A stretch of 64,000 nucleotides of DNA. It comes from an uncultured Pseudoclavibacter sp. (GTDB lineage Bacteria; Actinomycetota; Actinomycetes; Actinomycetales; Microbacteriaceae). The notes below the pieces were generated by a model, which saw only the letters and a program-made list of their open reading frames with translations, was not told the origin of the DNA and searched no databases. Within the stretch, counting starts at the first letter, position 1. Each line of letters starts with the position of its first letter. The stretch covers positions 8,529-72,528 of the forward strand of contig CAMIMS010000003.1 in NCBI GenBank assembly GCA_946221025.1. The letters run 5' to 3'. A program made the position numbers and the translations under genes. Of the stretch, positions 1-9,278 are shown piece after piece.

Positions 1-1645
1 AAACGCGCGGGAACTCCTGCCCACCGAAGAGGTCGAACAGGCGCGAGCCTTCGTAACCCGGCAGCTGGATCGTCGCGGTGGCGGGGTTGTGCGAGAACGA
101 GAACACGCACAGCACCTGCTCGGGTCGGTCACCGGCGGTCGCGATGGGGGAGTCGGTGCCCCCGGCGTACGAACGGATGTAGGCGAGCACCGAGTCATGG
201 CTGGTGGACATGACCGTGAGGTCGCCGAGCCCGAACACGGGGTGCTGACGACGCACCTGCAGCATTGATCGCAGCCACTGCAGGAATGAGCGCGACTGCC
301 CGAGCTGCGCTTCGACGTTCACGGTGCGGAAGTTGTAGACGAGCGAATCCACGACCGGGAGGTAGAGCTTGCCGGGGTCTGCGGTTGAGAAGCCGGCGTT
401 GCGGTCGGGCGTCCACTGCATCGGCGTGCGCGACGCGTCGCGGTCATCGAGCCAGATGTTGTCGCCCATGCCGATCTCATCGCCGTAGTAGAGGAAGGGT
501 GAGCCCTTCAGCGAGAGCAGGATGGCGTGGGCGAGCTGGATCTCGTCGCGGGAGTTGTCGAGCAGTGGCGCGAGGCGGCGACGAATACCGATGTTGACGC
601 GCATCCGCGGGTCGAAGGCGTACCAGCCGTACATTGCCTGGCGGTACTCCTCCGAGACCATCTCGAGGGTGAGCTCGTCGTGGTTGCGCAGGAACACGCC
701 CCAGGCGGCCGCATCCGGAATCTCGAGCTGCTTCTCGAGAATGTTCTCGAGTTCGTGCTTCTCCTGCGAGCGAAGGGCGTAGAAAATGCGCGGCATCGTA
801 GGAAAGTCGAATGCCATGTGGCACTCGGGGGCATCGTTGGTGCCGAGGAAGTCGACGACCTCTTCGGGCCACTGGTTGGCCTCGGCAAGCAGGATGCGGC
901 CGGGGTATTCGCTGTCGACGAGGTCGCGAAGTTCGCGAATGTACTCGTGGGTCTCGGGCTCGCCCTCACCGTTGCCGTCTTCGGATTCGAACAGGTACGG
1001 GATGGCGTCGAGGCGCAGGCCGTCAACGCCGAGGTCGAGCCAGAACCGGATGATGTTCTTCATCTCTTCGCGCACGGCCGGGTTCTCGAAGTTGAGGTCG
1101 GGCTGATGCGAGAAGAAGCGGTGGAAGAAGAATTGGCGGCGAACCGGGTCGAAGGTCCAGTTCGACTCTTCGGTGTCGACGAAGATGATGCGGATGTCTT
1201 CGTACTTCTCGTCCGTGTCGCTCCACACGTAGTAGTCGCCGTACGGGCCCTCCGGGTCTTCGCGGGAGGCTTGGAACCACTCGTGCTGGTCGGAGGTGTG
1301 GTTGATGACCATGTCGATGATCACGCGCATCCCGCGCTCGTGCGCGCGGTGCACGAGTTCCTGGAACTCATCGATCGACCCGAACTCGGGCAGCACCGCC
1401 CGATAGTCCTGCACGTCGTACCCACCGTCGCGAAGGGGCGAAAGGAAGAACGGCGGGATCCACAGCGCGTCAATGCCGAGCCACTGCAGGTAGTCGAGCT
1501 TCGAGGTGAGCCCGGCGAAGTCGCCGACGCCGTCGCCGTTCGAGTCGGCGAACGAGCGCACCATCACCTCGTAGAACACCGCCCGCTTGTACCAGGATTC
1601 GTCCCGATCCAGTCCGGGCATGTGCAGTGGGGCGTTGAAGCTCAT
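1..1645 (-). CDS. treS: Trehalose synthase / GH13 alpha-amylase family (3' end beyond window)
   Basis: Predicted cytoplasmic GH13 enzyme interconverting maltose and trehalose. The first 548 codons are present; the C-terminal end lies left of the window. The N-terminus (WYKRAVFYEVMVRSFADSNG) is typical of TreS. Visible GH13 motifs are VINHTSD, DGLRLDAIPYL (nucleophile Asp), LLAEANQ (acid/base Glu) and LRNHDELTLE (third acid). The ATG start has a GAGAGGA ribosome site six bases upstream. A maltokinase or TreZ/GlgE partner could follow on the left but is not visible. It is divergent from the hydrolase gene, 60 bp away. Sucrose isomerase or oligo-1,6-glucosidase are less likely given the close N-terminal match. 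Confidence 0.93.
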   Translation of the reverse strand, partial: MSFNAPLHMPGLDRDESWYKRAVFYEVMVRSFADSNGDGVGDFAGLTSKLDYLQWLGIDALWIPPFFLSPLRDGGYDVQDYRAVLPEFGSIDEFQELVHRAHERGMRVIIDMVINHTSDQHEWFQASREDPEGPYGDYYVWSDTDEKYEDIRIIFVDTEESNWTFDPVRRQFFFHRFFSHQPDLNFENPAVREEMKNIIRFWLDLGVDGLRLDAIPYLFESEDGNGEGEPETHEYIRELRDLVDSEYPGRILLAEANQWPEEVVDFLGTNDAPECHMAFDFPTMPRIFYALRSQEKHELENILEKQLEIPDAAAWGVFLRNHDELTLEMVSEEYRQAMYGWYAFDPRMRVNIGIRRRLAPLLDNSRDEIQLAHAILLSLKGSPFLYYGDEIGMGDNIWLDDRDASRTPMQWTPDRNAGFSTADPGKLYLPVVDSLVYNFRTVNVEAQLGQSRSFLQWLRSMLQVRRQHPVFGLGDLTVMSTSHDSVLAYIRSYAGGTDSPIATAGDRPEQVLCVFSFSHNPATATIQLPGYEGSRLFDLFGGQEFPRV

Positions 1646-1691
1646 GGAGCGTCCTCTCGGGTGCGCGCGTGGTTGGCAAATAGCCGCGGCC

Positions 1692-1697
1692 TACACT
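1692..1697 (+). promoter_or_regulatory. -10 box (TACACT), leaderless-type
   Basis: TACACT lies eight bases before the ATG at 1706, with no Shine-Dalgarno sequence between, so the transcript of the hydrolase gene probably begins at or near its start codon. Confidence 0.6.
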
Positions 1698-1705
1698 TTC
1701 CCACG

Positions 1706-2626
1706 ATGGTGAACACTCACGCGCGCAGCGAGGCGCTTCTTGCCGGACGAACGGTGACCGAGCACCGCAACACGGTCGCGACATCGGTCACCGGCTGGTG
1801 GGAATACGAGCCTGCCGAAGCAAGGGCTCGGGGCTTTGCTTCGGCGCCAACGCTCATCCTCGTGCACGGATTCCGTGGCACCCACCACGGCCTCGAGGCG
1901 GTCGTCGCGCGGCTGCCGCAGTTTCGGGTGATTTCTCCCGACCTTCCCGGTTTCGGCGAGTCGACCCCGATGGCGGGGGAGCAGACCCTGGATGCGTACG
2001 CCGGGTGGCTGCGTCAATTCGTTGACCTCGTCGACCCCGCGGGCCGCGCGATCGTGCTCGGTCACTCCTTCGGATCGCTCATCGTCGCGCGCAACGTGCG
2101 AGCGCTCGGCGACCGGCGCATCGTGCTCGTGAACCCGATCTCGTCCCCGGCGCTCGAAGGCCCGGCAAAGATCGGCACGTTCCTTGCCATTGCCTACTAC
2201 CGGATGGGGGAGATGCTCCCCGCGCCGCTCGGGCACACGCTGCTTGCGCATCCGGCGATGACGCGGGTAATGAGCGAGATCATAGCGGTGACACGTGACC
2301 GGGCGCTGCGCCACTGGATTCACCGCCAGCACCTTGACCACTTCTCGTCGTTCTCTGACCGCTCGACGCTGCTGCAGGCGTTCAAGGCGTCCGTTTCTGA
2401 CTCGGTCGCCGCGCACGCGGCTGAGTTCCCGCCGGGGACTGTGATGGTCGTGGGGGATCGTGACCAGATCGCACCGCTTGACGCGCAGCGCACGACGGCC
2501 GCCGCGATGCCAGGCGCCACCCTGCACATCCTTGAGGGGGTCGGGCACCTCATTCACTACGAGCGCCCGATCACGCTCGCCCGCATCCTCATCGATGAGT
2601 TCACAACCGGAACGGAAGTGATATGA
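1706..2626 (+). CDS. Alpha/beta hydrolase
   Basis: 306-residue alpha/beta-fold hydrolase. The oxyanion motif HGFRG (about 54-58), nucleophile elbow GHSFGS (Ser121), an acid in GDRDQIAP (about 251-253) and His281 in GVGHLIHY form a complete catalytic triad. A helical cap lies between about residues 155 and 235. No signal peptide, so cytoplasmic; the substrate cannot be deduced. The start is the ATG placed just after a -10 box; the open frame continues upstream only because it is the antisense of treS. It overlaps the downstream glycosyltransferase gene by 4 bp (ATGA), so the two are probably translated together. Could be an esterase, haloalkane/epoxide-type hydrolase or MhpC-like C-C hydrolase. 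Confidence 0.85.
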   Translation: MVNTHARSEALLAGRTVTEHRNTVATSVTGWWEYEPAEARARGFASAPTLILVHGFRGTHHGLEAVVARLPQFRVISPDLPGFGESTPMAGEQTLDAYAGWLRQFVDLVDPAGRAIVLGHSFGSLIVARNVRALGDRRIVLVNPISSPALEGPAKIGTFLAIAYYRMGEMLPAPLGHTLLAHPAMTRVMSEIIAVTRDRALRHWIHRQHLDHFSSFSDRSTLLQAFKASVSDSVAAHAAEFPPGTVMVVGDRDQIAPLDAQRTTAAAMPGATLHILEGVGHLIHYERPITLARILIDEFTTGTEVI

Positions 2627-3750
2627 GCGCTGACATGAGGCCGCGCATCCTGTTCGACTGCCGCTACGTGAAGCTTGAGCGCCACGACGGCATTTCTCGA
2701 TACTCCGCAGAGCTCGTGCGCGCGCTTAGCGACCTGCACCCGGTGACGATGCTCATTTCGGATGAGCGGCAACTGCAGATGCTGCCGAACCTCCCGTGGA
2801 TTCTCGGGCCGAGCGAAACGAGCCCCCTGGAACCGTTCGTCGCCCTTCGCATCAACCGGATGCGCATTGACGGTAAGCGGCCGGATGTGGTGGTGAGCCC
2901 CATGCAAACGATGGGATCGATAGGGCGCCGCTACGGCCTCATCCTCACCATTCACGACCTCATCTATTACGTGAACCGCACGCCGCCGCGGGAGTTCAAT
3001 CCGGCGATACGGCTGCTGTGGCGCATCTACCACCTCTCGTATTGGCCGCAGCGGGTGCTGCTGAGCGGTGCGGATGCGGTCGCCACGATCTCTCGAACCA
3101 CCGGGCGCCTTATGCGCCGTCACCGGTTGACGCGAAAACCGCTCGTGCTCGTGCCGAATGCGCCCGAACAGAGCCTCGCCGCCTCCGCACGCTTTGCCCC
3201 GCCGACGAACCCGAACCTCGTGTACATGGGCTCGTTCATGCCCTACAAGAACGTTGAGACGGTCGCCCGGGCAATGCAGCACCTGCCCGGATGGACCCTG
3301 CACCTGTGCTCGAAGGCCGATGACGCGACAATTGCACGGCTCGAAGAGCTCGCTCCAGCCGGGTCGATCGTCGCCCACCGGGGCGTGAGCGATGACGCGT
3401 ACCGGGAGCTGCTTCTTCAGGCGACCGCGCTCGTCACGGCATCCAGAAACGAGGGATTCGGGCTGCCGGTCATCGAGGCGATGTCCGCCGGCACGCCCGT
3501 GCTGTGCAGCGATATTCCGATCTTCCGCGAGGTTGGGGGAGAGGCAGCCCGATACTTCGATCCGGACAGCCCGGAAGACCTCGCTCGCGCCGCGGTTTCC
3601 CTTAGCGAGCAAGCAGCATGGGCCGACGCTTCTGCCGCCAGCGTCGAGCAGGCAGCGACATTTACGTGGACCGCGAGCGCGACATCGCTTCTTCGAGCCG
3701 TAGAACGCATCCACGCGGCTCGAACCGGCAACGCGCACGTGGATTCGTAG
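2623..3750 (+). CDS. Glycosyltransferase family 4
   Basis: 375-residue GT-B fold retaining glycosyltransferase. The N-terminal acceptor domain opens with RILFDCRYVKLERHDGISRY. The C-terminal nucleotide-sugar domain shows VYMGSFMPYKNVE, then EGFGLPVIEAMSAGTPVLCS (about 276-295), the GT4 EX7E-type signature. No membrane segment, so a peripheral cytoplasmic enzyme. It is translationally coupled (ATGA) to the preceding hydrolase. Donor and acceptor are unknown; a role in envelope glycoconjugate or polysaccharide synthesis is inference from the family. The gene is complete. Confidence 0.88.
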   Translation: MSADMRPRILFDCRYVKLERHDGISRYSAELVRALSDLHPVTMLISDERQLQMLPNLPWILGPSETSPLEPFVALRINRMRIDGKRPDVVVSPMQTMGSIGRRYGLILTIHDLIYYVNRTPPREFNPAIRLLWRIYHLSYWPQRVLLSGADAVATISRTTGRLMRRHRLTRKPLVLVPNAPEQSLAASARFAPPTNPNLVYMGSFMPYKNVETVARAMQHLPGWTLHLCSKADDATIARLEELAPAGSIVAHRGVSDDAYRELLLQATALVTASRNEGFGLPVIEAMSAGTPVLCSDIPIFREVGGEAARYFDPDSPEDLARAAVSLSEQAAWADASAASVEQAATFTWTASATSLLRAVERIHAARTGNAHVDS

Positions 3751-3794
3751 CCCGCATCCCAAGCTCCGGTGCGCTGGCGCGAGAGAATACGCGA

Positions 3795-4661
3795 ATGCTC
3801 GTGCAGCGCATCCGGGATCTGAGCGACCCGCGACTCGATGATTTCATTCGACTCACCGACGTCGCGCTTCGCCGCCGGCTCGAGCCGGAGGGCGGTCTGT
3901 ACCTGGCCGAATCACCGAAAGTGATTCAGCGTGCGATTGAGGCCGGGCACCGCCCCCGGGCCGTGCTGCTCGCGGAAGAGTGGCTCCCAACGGTTGAACC
4001 GCTTCTGGAGGCATACCCGGAAACGCCTGTCTTCATCGGCACGGATGAACAGCTTGAGGGCATCACCGGGTTCCGAATGCACCGCGGCGCGATCGCGTCG
4101 ATGCACAGGCCTGAGCTTGCGCAACCGGCCGATCTGCTCGCGAACGCGCGCACGGTCATGGTTCTCGAGGACGTTGTCGACCATACGAATGTGGGTGCCG
4201 CGTTTCGGGCTGCGGCCGGTCTCGGGGCGGATGCGGTGCTCGTGACCGAGCGATGCGCCGACCCCCTCTACCGGCGAAGCGTTCGCGTCAGCATGGGCAC
4301 GGTGCTGCAGGTGCCCTGGTCGCGCATCGGCCCGTGGAATGAGGCCGCTGAGGTGCTGCATGCGAACGGCTTTCATATCGCGGCCCTCGCGCTCAGCGAC
4401 GACGCTGTCGCACTGCCCGAGTTCGCCGCGCACCGTCCGGACCGCGTCGCGATCGTGCTCGGCACGGAGGGGGATGGGCTCAGCCGCCACGCGCTTCGCG
4501 CGGCCGACTCCATCGTCACGATTCCAATGCAGCACGGGGTTGACTCGCTGAATGTCGCCGCCGCGAGCGCGGTCGCGCTCTACGCCGTGACGAGTGCTCA
4601 TCCCGGCCGGGCCGCCGAACCCGGCTCATCCCCGGCGAGTACCCTTCGATCCGACTCGTGA
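3795..4661 (+). CDS. TrmH/SpoU family RNA 2'-O-methyltransferase
   Basis: 288-residue SPOUT methyltransferase. The N-terminal substrate-binding part (about 1-115) precedes a trefoil-knot catalytic domain with the three SpoU motifs: DHTNVGAAFRAAAGLGADAV, IVLGTEGDGLS and IPMQHGVDSLNVAAASAVALY. It should methylate a ribose 2'-OH in rRNA or tRNA using SAM; the target site is not deducible. The ATG at 3795 follows a weak -10-like GAGAAT (3783-3788) by six bases, so a short or absent leader is possible. Its stop overlaps the possible GTG at 4658 of the next gene; the preferred start of that gene is 4679. Confidence 0.88.
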   Translation: MLVQRIRDLSDPRLDDFIRLTDVALRRRLEPEGGLYLAESPKVIQRAIEAGHRPRAVLLAEEWLPTVEPLLEAYPETPVFIGTDEQLEGITGFRMHRGAIASMHRPELAQPADLLANARTVMVLEDVVDHTNVGAAFRAAAGLGADAVLVTERCADPLYRRSVRVSMGTVLQVPWSRIGPWNEAAEVLHANGFHIAALALSDDAVALPEFAAHRPDRVAIVLGTEGDGLSRHALRAADSIVTIPMQHGVDSLNVAAASAVALYAVTSAHPGRAAEPGSSPASTLRSDS

Positions 4662-4678
4662 ACGAAAGGGGACCGCTC

Positions 4679-5257
4679 GTGCGCCTGCATCGGACGCTGC
4701 CCCTGTTCGCCGTGGGAATGAGCGTGGCGCTGCTGCTGCAGGGCTGCTCACCGCTTGACGAGACCCCGGTTCCCGACGCGCAACCCGAGGGGCCAACGGC
4801 ATGCGATGGCGTGGCCCGGCAGAGTGTCGAAGCGATCGTCGGTCGGCCCGCGAAGTCGTATCAGTTCGGGGACTGGCGAACGATCCGCGAAACGGGCTTC
4901 TCATGCGAGGTCGATAGCCCGCACGGCGCGATCGATATTCGAGTCACACCGCTCTCGCGCGAGGACAAGGGCGCCGAAGCCGCCGAGCGCGTGACCGAGT
5001 GGCGGGATGCCGGCGGCGATCCGATCGAGACCGACCTCGCGCCGGGTGAGGGGTACCTGTTCGGCGAGCCCGGCCAGGTGATCACCGCCGCGTGGGTGTG
5101 CACCGATCGAAGCCTCGAGGTAGTGCTGCAGGACGTGTGGATCGACGACCGCCGCGATCAACGTCAGGACGCGCAGAACCTGCTGTTCTCCCTCCTGCCG
5201 TACACCTGCGCTCAGCAGCAGGTGCCGGGCGTCGACTACACCGAGCCAGAGAAATAG
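4679..5257 (+). CDS. Predicted lipoprotein, unknown function
   Basis: 192-residue exported protein with a lipobox: a hydrophobic stretch followed by LLLQGC, so LspA cleavage and lipidation at Cys are expected. The mature region has two further Cys-containing blocks (TACDGV and FSCEV, later WVCTD and PYTCA), suggesting disulphides, and resembles secreted DUF3558-like proteins in architecture, though I cannot confirm the family. The GTG at 4679 is preferred because AAAGGGG ends seven bases before it; the GTG at 4658 overlapping the previous stop is the alternative. Cell-surface function unknown. Confidence 0.75.
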   Translation: MRLHRTLPLFAVGMSVALLLQGCSPLDETPVPDAQPEGPTACDGVARQSVEAIVGRPAKSYQFGDWRTIRETGFSCEVDSPHGAIDIRVTPLSREDKGAEAAERVTEWRDAGGDPIETDLAPGEGYLFGEPGQVITAAWVCTDRSLEVVLQDVWIDDRRDQRQDAQNLLFSLLPYTCAQQQVPGVDYTEPEK

Positions 5258-5288
5258 GCGCACCGTTCGCGGTGTCGGAGGGCGGGTC

Positions 5289-5294
5289 TACGGT
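5289..5294 (+). promoter_or_regulatory. -10 box (TACGGT), leaderless-type
   Basis: TACGGT sits seven bases before the ATG at 5302 of the acyl-CoA dehydrogenase gene, with no ribosome-binding site visible. Confidence 0.5.
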
Positions 5295-5301
5295 AGACGG
5301 C

Positions 5302-6510
5302 ATGTCTTCTAAGGTTCAGCAGGTTCTTCCCGACGCGATGCTCGCGCGCTTTCGTGAGCGGGCCGGTGGCTACGACGAGTCGAACTCGTTCCCAAACGAG
5401 GACCTTCAGGAGCTTCGAGAATCGGGCTACCTGCGCGCCCTCGTGCCGACCGAAATGGGCGGGCTCGGGTGGAGTCTCGAAGAGACATGCCGCGCACAGC
5501 GTCGCCTCGGTGCGCACGCTCCCGCGACGGCGCTCGCCGTGAACATGCATCTCATTTGGGCGGGCGTCGGCCGTCTGCTGCACGCGGTGGGTGACGACAC
5601 GGCTGACGGCGTGCTGCGCGATATTGCGAACGGCGAGGTCTACGCGCTCGGCATCTCAGAACCCGGTAATGACCTGGCCCTGCTCGACTCAGTCGTCGAG
5701 GCGACCCCGGATGGTCAGGGCGGCTACACCTACACCGGAACGAAGATCTTCACATCGCTCTCGCCGGTTTGGACGCGGCTTGGCATCTTCGGGCGCGACG
5801 ATTCGGGCGACGAACCCCGCCTTATGCACGGTGTCGTACTGCGCGACGACGCCGGCGTCGAGATTCTCGAAGACTGGAACACCGTCGGGATGCGGGCGAC
5901 GCAGTCGCACACCACCCGACTGAACAGCGTGCACATTCCGGCAGAACGCATTCTCGCCGCGGTACCCGTGGGGCCAAATGCGCATCCGCTCATGTTCGGC
6001 ATCTTCTCGAACTTCCTGCTGCTGCTTTCTTCGGTGTACCTCGGCATCAGCGACCGCGCGATCGAGCTGTCGGTCGAAGCGGCGAACGCGCGCACGCGGC
6101 GTTCGGCCGCAGGCGCGACGCTCGCGGCCGACCCGGTGGTTCGCGATGAGGTGGCGCGCATGGCGATGCGGCAGGAGGTGAGCGCGACCCTCGTCTCGGC
6201 AACCGCCCACGGAATCGATGCGCTTGCCGCATCCGGTTCGCTCGAGGGTGCGCCCATGTGGTTCCCGAAGCTGCAGTTGTCCAAGCACGAGGCAACGCGC
6301 ACGGCGCGCGAAAACGTCGAAGCGGCGCTCGGCATCGTTGGGGGAGCGGCGATGCGACGTGATCACGAGCTGGCACGCCTGTATCGCGATGTCGCCGCCG
6401 GCATCTTCCACCCCTCGCAAGATCGCTCAGTGCGCGAAGCATTCGCGGCGGGGCTTTTCCCGCCCTCGAGTGACGACGCTTCTGCGGAAGGCGCTGACTC
6501 TTCGCGATGA
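5302..6510 (+). CDS. Acyl-CoA dehydrogenase family protein
   Basis: 402-residue flavoprotein of the acyl-CoA dehydrogenase superfamily. N-terminal helical domain (LQELRESGYLRALVPTEMGG), middle beta domain (YALGISEPGND, then TKIFTSLSP) and C-terminal helical domain with the flavin-site region VEAALGIVGGAAMRRDHELAR are in the usual order and length. It would oxidise an acyl-CoA or act as a flavin-dependent monooxygenase of the same fold; the substrate is unclear. No ETF genes lie nearby. It overlaps the downstream helicase by 4 bp, although the functions seem unrelated. The start was chosen by homology and by the -10 box seven bases upstream; the longer frame begins inside the preceding gene. 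Confidence 0.87.
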   Translation: MSSKVQQVLPDAMLARFRERAGGYDESNSFPNEDLQELRESGYLRALVPTEMGGLGWSLEETCRAQRRLGAHAPATALAVNMHLIWAGVGRLLHAVGDDTADGVLRDIANGEVYALGISEPGNDLALLDSVVEATPDGQGGYTYTGTKIFTSLSPVWTRLGIFGRDDSGDEPRLMHGVVLRDDAGVEILEDWNTVGMRATQSHTTRLNSVHIPAERILAAVPVGPNAHPLMFGIFSNFLLLLSSVYLGISDRAIELSVEAANARTRRSAAGATLAADPVVRDEVARMAMRQEVSATLVSATAHGIDALAASGSLEGAPMWFPKLQLSKHEATRTARENVEAALGIVGGAAMRRDHELARLYRDVAAGIFHPSQDRSVREAFAAGLFPPSSDDASAEGADSSR

Positions 6511-8288
6511 CGGGTCCCGATACTCGCCCGGTTGGTCTGAGTGCCGCCGAGCATCTCTCACCGGCGTTCCCGGAGCGCGCGCCCTGGGGAACCGCAGGGT
6601 CTCTGCGCGCCTGGCAGCAACAGGCCCTCGATGCGTACTTCGAACGCGAACCCCGGGACTTTCTCGCCGCCGCGACCCCGGGTGCCGGTAAGACGACGTT
6701 CGCGCTTCGCCTGGCGGCGGAGCTGCTGAACCGCGGCACCGTGAATCGCGTCACCGTCGTCGCTCCCACCGACCACTTGAAGACCCAGTGGGCCGAAGCC
6801 GCGGCGCGCGTCGGCATCCGGTTGAACCCGCGGTTCGGCAATCAGAGCGGCGGGCTCACGCGCGACTTCCACGGGATCGCTGTGACGTACGCGCAGGTCG
6901 CGATGAAACCTTCCGTGCACGAGACCATGACCGTGAACGGCCGCACGCTCGTGATTCTCGATGAGGTGCACCACGGCGGCGATGCGCTCAGCTGGGGCGA
7001 TGGCATCCGCGAGGCGTTTCAGCACGCCGAGCGGCGGCTGCTGCTCACCGGAACCCCGTTCCGCTCCGACACCGCGCCCATTCCATTCGTGACCTATGCG
7101 CCGGATGAGACCGGGGCGCGCACCTCGGTCACCGACTACAGCTACGGGTACGCCAGGGCCCTCGAAGATGGCGTCGTTCGCCCGGTGATCTTCATGGCCT
7201 ACGGGGGGCTTGTGAAGTGGCGCTCCACATCCGGCGACGATATGGCCGCGGGACTTGCCGAAGACAACACGAAAGACATCACCTCGCAGGCATGGCGCAC
7301 CGCGCTCGACCCGGGCGGACAGTGGATGCCGCAGGTGCTGACCGCGGCGAACAAACGCCTCGATGAGGTGCGTGAACGCATCCCGGATGCGGGCGGACTC
7401 GTGATCGCGAGCGACCACGAAACGGCGCGCGCCTATGCGGCACTGCTGCACCAGATCACAGGCGAGCAGCCCGCGCTCATCCTCTCTGACGACGCGGGCG
7501 CATCCGACCGCATCACCGAGTTCTCGGAATCAACCGAACGGTGGATGGTCGCGGTTCGCATGGTGTCCGAAGGGGTCGACGTGCCGCGCCTGTGCGTCGG
7601 TGTGTACGCGACGAACGCATCCACCCCGCTGTTCTTCGCCCAGGCCATCGGCCGCTTCGTGCGCGCCAGGCGCCGCGGCGAGGTCGCGACCGTGTTCCTC
7701 CCGACGGTGCCGGTGCTCATGAACCTCGCCCGTGAACTCGAGCGACAGCGCGATCACGTGCTCGACCGGCAGGGCACCGATGTCGACCAGGAGCAGTCGC
7801 TGCTGGATGCGGCTGAGCGCCCCGATCGCGCATCCGATCAGCTTGAGCGGGTGAGCTTTCAAGCGGTCTCATCGGAGGCGAGCTTCGAGCGGGTGCTCTA
7901 CGACGGCGGCGACTTCGGATTCACCGCCGAAGTCGGCAGTGAGGAGGAGCTCGAGTACCTCGGGCTTCCCGGCATTCTCGAGCCCGAGCAGGTGCGTCAG
8001 GTGCTCGCCCAGCGTCAACAACGACAGAGCCGGATGCAGGATGAGCGAGCGAAAGCGAACCCCACGCCTCCCGCCGAGCAGGCACCGCGCACGATGCACC
8101 GAACCCTCAAGGAGCAGCGCACCCTGCTGAACTCGCTCGTGGGGCTTGCGGCGAAGCAGACGGGCGAGCCGCACGGCGTGATTCACGCGAGGCTTCGTCG
8201 TCAGTGCGGAGGGCCGGCCGTCGCGCAGGCGACGGTCACGCAGCTGCAGCAGCGCATCGACGCGTTGCGGCGAACGCTTCGCGAGTGA
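6507..8288 (+). CDS. DEAD/DEAH box helicase (superfamily 2, SSL2/RAD25-like)
   Basis: 593-residue SF2 helicase or translocase. Motif I is TPGAGKT (about 58-63), motif II DEVHHGG (151-157), motif III LLTGTPFR, and motif VI QAIGRFVRARR. The second RecA lobe contains EGVDVPRLCVGVYAT. The tail from about 430 on is charged and of unknown function, ending in a helical segment. It probably remodels nucleic acid using ATP; its cellular role is unassigned although close relatives are widespread in actinobacteria. The ATG overlaps the acyl-CoA dehydrogenase stop (ATGA). No nuclease or methylase is adjacent, so I do not call it a restriction subunit. Confidence 0.88.
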   Translation: MTGPDTRPVGLSAAEHLSPAFPERAPWGTAGSLRAWQQQALDAYFEREPRDFLAAATPGAGKTTFALRLAAELLNRGTVNRVTVVAPTDHLKTQWAEAAARVGIRLNPRFGNQSGGLTRDFHGIAVTYAQVAMKPSVHETMTVNGRTLVILDEVHHGGDALSWGDGIREAFQHAERRLLLTGTPFRSDTAPIPFVTYAPDETGARTSVTDYSYGYARALEDGVVRPVIFMAYGGLVKWRSTSGDDMAAGLAEDNTKDITSQAWRTALDPGGQWMPQVLTAANKRLDEVRERIPDAGGLVIASDHETARAYAALLHQITGEQPALILSDDAGASDRITEFSESTERWMVAVRMVSEGVDVPRLCVGVYATNASTPLFFAQAIGRFVRARRRGEVATVFLPTVPVLMNLARELERQRDHVLDRQGTDVDQEQSLLDAAERPDRASDQLERVSFQAVSSEASFERVLYDGGDFGFTAEVGSEEELEYLGLPGILEPEQVRQVLAQRQQRQSRMQDERAKANPTPPAEQAPRTMHRTLKEQRTLLNSLVGLAAKQTGEPHGVIHARLRRQCGGPAVAQATVTQLQQRIDALRRTLRE

Positions 8289-8309
8289 GCGAGCTCAGCT
8301 CCCGCCGCT

Positions 8310-8993
8310 TCAGTCGTCGACGGCCGATCGAGGCTCGTTCGCAGCTGACCCCGCGCCGCGGAGTCGCACCTTCGTCCAGATGAACCAGGCGATGCCCGCG
8401 ACGATCAGCGCGATGATGATGGCCTGCAGGATGTGGGCGTATTCGAGGACGAGCGTCCAGTTCTCGCCGAGCAGATACCCGGCGCCGATGAACAGCACGT
8501 TCCAGATCCCGGTGCCGATGAACGACAGCACGCCGAATCTCCACTGACTCATTCGGTTGATACCGGCCGGGATGGAAATGAACACCCGGAAGATCGGCAT
8601 CATTCGCCCGAAGAAGATCACTTTCTCTCCGTGGCGCTCAAACCAGGCGATCGTGCGCTCGATATCGCTCGCATCCACCAGCGGAATCTTCGAGAAGATG
8701 CGAACGGTGCGCCGGTGACCAAGCAGCCGCCCGATCCAGTACATCGTGAATGCGCCCGCGGTCGCGATCACGGTCGAGCCGAAGATCGCCCATCCGAGGC
8801 CCATCTTTCCCTGCTGAACCGCGAGCCCGACCAGTGGCAGCACGATCTCGCTCGGCACAGCCGGGATGAAGTTCTCGGCGAACACGAGGAACCAGAGCCC
8901 CGGAACGCCGAGCACATCCACCAGCCACATGACCCATTCGCCGACCACGCCAATCGCGCTATCCGATTGCGCGAAGGGGGAGAGCGGGGGCAT
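8310..8993 (-). CDS. DedA family membrane protein
   Basis: 227-residue integral membrane protein of the DedA/SNARE-associated family. The signature FAENFIPAVPSEIVLPLVG lies near the N-terminus, followed by FFGRMMPIFRVFISIPAGINRM in the central re-entrant region, and about four to five hydrophobic segments. Family members include the undecaprenyl-phosphate flippase UptA and other lipid-carrier transporters; this specificity is not proven here, but uppP lies 1.8 kb away. The ATG at 8993 is preceded by GGAAGGA nine bases upstream. It is convergent with the helicase gene. Confidence 0.9.
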   Translation of the reverse strand: MPPLSPFAQSDSAIGVVGEWVMWLVDVLGVPGLWFLVFAENFIPAVPSEIVLPLVGLAVQQGKMGLGWAIFGSTVIATAGAFTMYWIGRLLGHRRTVRIFSKIPLVDASDIERTIAWFERHGEKVIFFGRMMPIFRVFISIPAGINRMSQWRFGVLSFIGTGIWNVLFIGAGYLLGENWTLVLEYAHILQAIIIALIVAGIAWFIWTKVRLRGAGSAANEPRSAVDD

Positions 8994-9116
8994 GGGGCGG
9001 AGTCCTTCCGAAGGTTGACCACTCACCGTAACGGGGCGCCCTGCCCGTGACCTTGGGCGGATGCGAGCACCCCCGGGCATGGACCACCGAGTGTCCATCA
9101 GAGGCCTGCGTGCTCG

Positions 9117-9155
9117 AAAAAGCCCCGGTGAGGGTTTCTCTCAACCGGGGCTTTT
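9117..9155 (-). terminator. Rho-independent terminator after tRNA-Leu
   Basis: A 12-13 bp stem (arm AAAAGCCCCGGT) with a loop of about 14 bases. It has A/T tracts on both sides and so could act both ways, but it lies 9 bases beyond the 3' end of the tRNA gene. Confidence 0.8.
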
Positions 9156-9163
9156 CACCTGCG

Positions 9164-9249
9164 TGCGCGAGGGGGGACTTGAACCCCCACGCCCTAATAC
9201 GGGCACTAGCACCTCAAGCTAGCGCGTCTGCCTATTCCGCCACCCGCGC
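9164..9249 (-). tRNA. tRNA-Leu (anticodon GAG)
   Basis: 86-nt class II tRNA. The acceptor stem GCGCGGG pairs with CTCGCGC (one G-U). The anticodon arm is CTAGC-TTGAGGT-GCTAG, giving anticodon GAG, which reads CUC and CUU leucine codons. A long variable arm follows, and the T arm is GGGGG-TTCAAGT-CCCCC. The discriminator base is A and no CCA is encoded. Confidence 0.97.
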
Positions 9250-9278
9250 AGGTCTGGCGTGCATGAGCACGAAGAAGA

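Noticed and set aside
527..1705. N-terminal extension of the hydrolase frame
   Set aside because: This part is antisense to treS; the real start at 1706 follows a -10 box and starts the hydrolase fold.
6507..8288. Restriction or anti-phage defence system around the SF2 helicase
   Set aside because: No methylase, nuclease, or other defence partner lies beside it; neighbours are metabolic genes and the locus looks core.
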